A program made the translations under genes and the position numbers. The notes under the pieces were generated by a model, which saw only the letters and a program-made list of their open reading frames with translations, made no database searches and was not told the DNA's origin. 64,000 nucleotides of DNA. It comes from Kingdonia uniflora (Eukaryota > Streptophyta > Magnoliopsida > Ranunculales > Circaeasteraceae). This document shows, piece by piece, positions 58,971 to 64,000 of the stretch. The first letter of the stretch is position 1, and each line of letters starts with the position of its first letter. The DNA lies in contig JACGCM010000003.1 in the NCBI GenBank assembly GCA_014058105.1, forward strand, positions 1 to 64,000, written 5' to 3'.

Positions 58971-61440
58971 CGACCTCTGTGATCAAGCACAATGCCTTTT
59001 TGATGGGGACATTAGACCTCTGTGACAATAGGAATACAATTTCTATCCTACGAATATATCACATTAGAAAGCAAGTGAATGCCGAACAACTAAGTTGTAA
59101 AGCATCAACATATCAGCCAAATAAATCCTTAAGGAATGGGGACATTAGACACTAATGTCATAAAAATGCATCTCAAATGACATTTGAGAAGTCTGAACCA
59201 TAAAGAAATAATTAAAATCAAGTTCATACCTATCTGGATGGTTTTGAAATAGAATACATTAATCTTGCATTCATTTTCATGCATTCTGAACGATCTTGCA
59301 AAGTTTCCAACATACCATCAGCAATAGGATCAAGTAGTATATTATGGAAATGACTAAATTAATTTGTAAAATATTTAGTTCCCATTTCTTTAGTAGACGT
59401 AAAATACCCGATTTAGCAAGGAATTGCTTAACTTTGGCAATGTTCTACAAGCCGTATAAACAAAATAATAACCTCAGAGTTTAAATAATGAAACTGCATG
59501 GGTTAAAAACTTACTGCCATAAATACATTCCAGTTGCCAGCGACTTTCTACTTCTTTTCGGGTTTTTACTTCTATCCTAGACATAAACTAAGATAAGTAA
59601 ACTGGATCTCCACAAGTACCTGCTTAGAATCATCAATGAACTTCCCCTTACTAACAACCATTTCAACCAAATTGAAAATAAAAAATAAAAGTAAGCATCA
59701 TATGAAATCTTTGATAGTATATACTCATGTCTATCCTTGCACCAAAGTAAAGAGACCTTTAAAAAGAACCAATAAAGAATGCAGAATTTGATAAAGATGC
59801 ATAAAGGCCAAGTTAGAAAGTGTAAGTACCTGAAAATAGGTAGCGAATTCCAAAATTAAGAGACATTGTTATAGAGAGAGATAAATTCTAAATACACCAT
59901 TTTGGATAAGGAGGTTTGTAGCTCGTGTCTATAACTTCTGCAACCTGTAGCGAGTCTTCATAAAATCCTCATTGTATAAACTATTTGGGTACCTCCAACT
60001 TTCAGCCAAAAAGTAATGTAGAACTAAGTCAAAATCTTACTCTAACAACCTGTAATAGAACACAAACAACAAACACTCAACAATATTTGCTAGAAGATAG
60101 AACACAAAAGGCTTGTACAAGAGCTAGTAATCTCCATTGCTTGTATGCTCAACTTCCAATATGTAGCCATCTTCACAAAGAAAAAAGCCTTTGAATCATC
60201 TATATGCACCACCATGAAAAGGAAAATTATGAACTAACTTGCTGCTGATTACAAAAAAATAGCTAGAATAAACCAAACCAACCAAATTGTGGAACAAGAG
60301 TAATCAGAAGTTCACATATTTTGTAATTTTGTGTTCAATTGGTGATCCGATCAAGAATTTTATAATGATTGAAGTGGGCAAAAGGGATATTTTTAGGGTG
60401 ACTTGAGAGTAAAGAAACAGTTTCTGGAGGTCATCACATCAGGGTTTGGTTTGAACTATCGTTTACGGTTATTATACTAAACATACTGTTATTTTATAAC
60501 TCTTCCATCATATCATTGATGGAATTAAAGAAGACAATAAAATAGAAGTGAATAAAAGTTATAACATAGGTATACCGTGCATACTAGAGGAAGATATGGA
60601 CAACAATTACCTATATCACCAAAAAATTCCAGTTGCAATTGCAAATAATGAAGACAGTTAACGTTTTAAAGGTGAGAAAGAGCAGCTGTAATAGTGGATG
60701 GAAAACTAGAAAATGATCCAGTATTCTTCTGATATTTCATAATGATTTCCTCCCACTCTTGCAACTTCCCCAGTCTTCTACAACATATCATTGATACACT
60801 TAGCTTCCCTCATAGTTGCTTCCAGATCCCCATAAATTACAAGATCAGAGAACAAGAAGAATTTAGGAGGAGAAGATGATAAAAGATCCCTACTCTACGA
60901 AATAAAGCAATACCATCATTCAAATAGATGAAATTTAAATTTCTAAAACCAATTAGATTCCTAAACTTGACTAACTTTAGAATTAACCAAGCTTTTGTTA
61001 TTAAATAAAAATCTAAGAATCTCAATATATCTGGGTAAAATTAGACATGGATAATAAAGTTGGTAAATCAATTAAAGAAAGCAATGAGAACTTGACAAAT
61101 AACTATCCCCAAATCAAGGATTACTCACCACAATTATAATCATAATTACTACAATAAACCAACCCACCAACTGTTATCACCGAAATCAGCCATAAGTTTA
61201 CTCTTCATAACAGCTCTAGTATCCAGGCCCTTTAACATAGATGAAATTCACACCTAAAATTCAACAAAAAGATTATTCAAAAGGGAGGAGAAATAGCTAA
61301 AGAATACAAACATATGAACAAACAATGAGAAGGAAATTTGCCATCAGAATGAAACTTATGAAACCCAATCCGAGAGTGATGGAGAAATTTAAAGAGAAAC
61401 AGAGGGAAAGGGGACAACCGTAAAAGAACTTTGGCGCCAA
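58971..61440. other. AT-rich intergenic sequence, no gene recognised
   Basis: gggacattagac occurs twice (59000 and 59138) and acctctgtga twice (58972 and 59015). Otherwise no repeat, domain or RNA gene was recognised. A short open frame at 61447-61680 (77 codons, plus) to its right has no recognised homology. Confidence 0.35.
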
Positions 61441-61729
61441 ATTAAGGTGAATCAAGAGAAGATCATGAGAGATTTGTCAGATTACTCAAAATGGATCATG
61501 GATTCCTCGGAGATGAGGAGTTGTGAAAGACAAGGGAACGTGGGAAATCAAAGGGGACTTGTGGAAACTAAGGAAGAAATCATAATTCAGTTTTCAATAT
61601 TTGGTGAAGGACAAAAAGTAACGACAAACCATCTTATTTTTCAATATCTAAAACCATTCGTGATGAGAGTATGTTGTTGAAATTATTAGAACTGTTTTAA
61701 AAAAGGTAGTGATAGTCATTTTAATTTTA

Positions 61730-62178
61730 TTGACAAATAACACCCGTTAGTACCTATTGACATAAATAACATGTCGCTAAATGTATAGCTCTTCCATCCC
61801 CAAAAGCCATTTTTTTGGTAGTGTAAAACATGGCAAACAGATAAATAGTGCTTCACCCCATAAAGATTTAGGTGATCCAAAACTAAGTAATATAGCAACT
61901 ATCAACTCAGTGTAAGGTCTATTTTTGGGTTCAGCTTTACCGTTAGATTTTAGAGAGTAAGAAACAGTTGTTTCATGTATAATCCCTAAGGATTCATAAA
62001 AGTTTTGAAATTCATATAAATCATACTTTGTGCCTCTATCACTACGAAATCTTTTAATGTTTCTATCAAACTAATTTTTGAGCTCTATTATATGTCTTAA
62101 ATGTATCTATTGCTTCACTTTTTTTATGCATCAGGTAAACATGAGTATAGTTTGAATGATCATCTATAAATCTTAATT
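61730..62178 (-). pseudogene. Copia integrase core fragment
   Basis: Minus strand: LRFIDDHSNYTHVYLMHKKS gives the first Asp. After a stop and a frame change, RFRSDRGTKYDLYEF has the second Asp, and HETTVSYSLKSNGKAEPKNR then LWGEALFICLPC carries the Glu. All three DDE residues are kept although the frame is broken twice. No gag, RT or LTR of this element is adjacent; it is cut at 62178 by the LTR on its right. Its family differs visibly from copia G. Confidence 0.78.
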
Positions 62179-62189
62179 AACTAACACAA

Positions 62190-62446
62190 GGTTAAAAGGG
62201 TATTTTTCCCAATTTTTAGAATATTCCTAGTTATGATTTTCACCCCCTTATGTTCTATAAAAGGGAGGTTAGGTTCTTTATTTTTGAGGAGGTTGTTTGA
62301 GTTGAAATTCAAGTTATAAAAGTTTAATTTAGTTTAAGTTGTTTTTAGAGTTAAGGAGAAAACCCTAATTGAGATTAGGTTAGTGTTAAATGTAACACGA
62401 TCTTGCTTCTGCGTTGTCCATTTACATTAAATTGGTACCAGAAGCA
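62190..62446 (+). mobile_element. LTR end with primer-binding site (element H)
   Basis: A TATA box (ctataaaagggagg) at about 62255 is followed by a 170-base leader ending tttaca, then ttggtaccagaagc (62433-62446). This is a variant of the ttggtatcagagc PBS, so this is the 3' end of a 5' LTR on the plus strand. The start of the LTR is not evident. Confidence 0.5.
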
Positions 62447-62507
62447 TCTTCGTTCCACGAAAAGAGTGATGTTTAAAGTTTCAGGAAAAGTCAAGTAATC
62501 GATATCT

Positions 62508-63540
62508 ATGATGTCTCGTATAAAAGTTACGGCGGAAAATGATACCAAGAAAACCGCGTAAGCAATCGCGATATTTAAGAATCAACTTAACAAGTTCGTC
62601 AATGTCGTCGTGAGCTCCGGTACTTTAAAACTACCCGGGCCTCAATCCTCTCCTCTAGGTGTATTGGAGAGTAAACCCCAAATTGGGAGTACCATAATCG
62701 TGACGGAAAACACGGACAAGGAAAACCCACATGCTGAATTGGGAGAAGTGACGAAGATCCTCGCAATCGGAGTTCCAAGTAGCATAGACGAAGGTAAGGT
62801 TGTCATTAACAAGATGACCGATGATCCCAAGGTTTCGGTAGTCGCAACAACTATCGTCGTCACAATAACAAATTCATAAAAGGATTCAGCTGAAACTAAT
62901 GCTGGTTAGCAAACTCTGCAAAAATCAGTTGTAATTTTCTGAATGATGAGACAGACAATTGCAGGACAAGAACCACTCTCTCTGGTCCAATGGGTGATGC
63001 CCAACGAAGCTCTAGCCAGTACTACAGTTGTAATTAAAAACCCAATTTGCTGTTTTACTGGTTCGACGATTAGGAAAGAGACAACTATAGAAAAAGTTTT
63101 GATTTGAGACAAGGGAGGTACGGTAACTCTCTTCGGGAGCCAAGGAACATCCTTAATTGAAGCTTTGGTCGCAATTCCCTCCGGTTCGACAAACCCAGTT
63201 TTTGCTGCTGCAGCTTTGGGATCGATGATTTAGATGGAACGTGGAGGAGATGCAAAGTTTATTTCATGGGATAGGAGTGCCATAAATGGAGTTTTGGCCG
63301 GTAAAAAGGCCAAGATAAAAAGAAAAATATCAAGAAAGAAAGTTACAGGTTGCGACCCAGGGAGAGAAACATTTGGTGGAAGAGAAGAGGGGATGTCACG
63401 TACGTCACACACACAAAAACAAGTTAAAGTTTCACATGAGCAGTACATGCCAAGTTTAAAGCTGACCCAGGCCCACCAACTACTACCCCATATTTCAAAT
63501 TTTGGTGGGAAGATATTGATTCAAGAGCATGACCGATAAT
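62508..63540 (+). pseudogene. Element H: gag-like region
   Basis: ATG 62508 starts a frame (MMSRIKVTAENDTKKTA) with one stop at 62559 and open to 62877. Shorter frames continue to 63537 (KKAKIKRKISRKKVTG is strongly basic). Position 60 bases past a PBS suggests gag, but I recognise no gag domain, zinc knuckle or protease. Confidence 0.3.
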
Positions 63541-64000
63541 TGGATGAGTGGCGACAGATGTCTCAAAGGCATTAGTACCGCACACTCGATCCTTTTAAGA
63601 TATAAATATATTTCTCGTCTAACCTTGTGCATCGGGGATAACACAAATATTATTGGCACGACCAACATGATAGAATGTACTAAGTGCTTCACACTATTAC
63701 TCTCTGACGGTACGATACAGGGTATCTAGTCTACTTTATAAACTTGTAAATTTACCCAAATTTTCTTGAGTTTAGGGCGATACATAGTAATGCTTATCAT
63801 GTAATGACTATCGGAGAAAATGACAGACAAGGTTCTATGCATTTACTCTATGTCTAAAGGTTAGAACACGCTATTGGAATGATTTTTAATACGCTCCTCA
63901 GGGGTAGGATAGTGAGGAGGATAATTGGGATTACATCTTAATTTTTTTTAAAATGAGAGAAGATCCAGAGATTGTACGTGTAACGATTGCTTTCATAGAA
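63541..64000. other. Unassigned right end of window
   Basis: Stops in all frames, no motif seen. It may continue element H. Confidence 0.3.

Noticed and set aside
61447..61680. 77-codon ORF as a host gene exon
   Set aside because: No recognised domain or splice context; too short to support.
1..64000. Novel bacterial-type system (defence, biosynthesis)
   Set aside because: Plant repeat content throughout; no operon-like array of intact genes.

Overview
The window is plant nuclear DNA made almost entirely of decayed, nested transposable elements. The signs are tRNA-Met primer-binding sites of plant Ty1/copia type, Ty3/gypsy elements of the Tat lineage with a second (archaeal-type) RNase H, a long Del/Tekay-like LTR, and CACTA (En/Spm) remnants. 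Reading frames are full of stops and frameshifts, and the differences I can see between LTR pairs are mostly transitions. That fits old, cytosine-methylated heterochromatin. I see no convincing host gene, tRNA, rRNA or CRISPR array. The species cannot be named from this sequence.

The core (about 8.1-47.0 kb) is a nest at least five levels deep. (1) Element E is a minus-strand Tat-like gypsy. Its 5' LTR is at 46583-47017, its gag start at 46000-46566, and its pol at 10.76-8.16 kb. (2) Element D is a plus-strand, apparently non-autonomous element with LTRs at 13961-15080 and 44830-45990. It sits in E's gag region. (3) A Tnt1/Tork-like copia element (LTR1 16858-17484, LTR2 starting at 18971) sits in D. 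It has lost most of pol, and a second gag start follows LTR2. (4) Element B is a plus-strand Tat gypsy (19504-42148) sitting in copia LTR2 with a recognisable 5-bp target duplication. (5) Element C is a minus-strand Tat gypsy (24079 to about 35140) sitting in the zinc-finger part of B's integrase. C's 5' end and B's remaining integrase are both missing at about 35140, so one later deletion probably removed both.

The most interesting content is in B and C. Each carries, between pol and its 3' LTR and on the opposite strand to pol, a small antisense ORF and a large antisense gene. The large gene has a PF04195-like (putative gypsy-type transposon) domain, a basic stretch and coiled coils. It is split by two short GT-AG introns. 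The first falls at the same place and in the same phase in both elements, and the second probably does too. Removing each first intron joins frames that are otherwise separate. Extra antisense ORFs are known in Tat elements, so the class is not new. The conserved introns and the duplicated small ORF in C are the parts worth checking.

Right of the nest are a minus-strand copia element (pol 50720-52385, 3' LTR ending at 50208), a long minus-strand gypsy LTR (about 52460-56921), the 3' end of a CACTA element (coding end 58443, probable terminus about 58970), a copia integrase fragment (61730-62178) and a new LTR, PBS and gag-like start (62190-63540). The leftmost 240 bases also look like CACTA subterminal repeats. 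The left 8 kb is very decayed. It may hold E's antisense region and 3' LTR, but I could not prove this.
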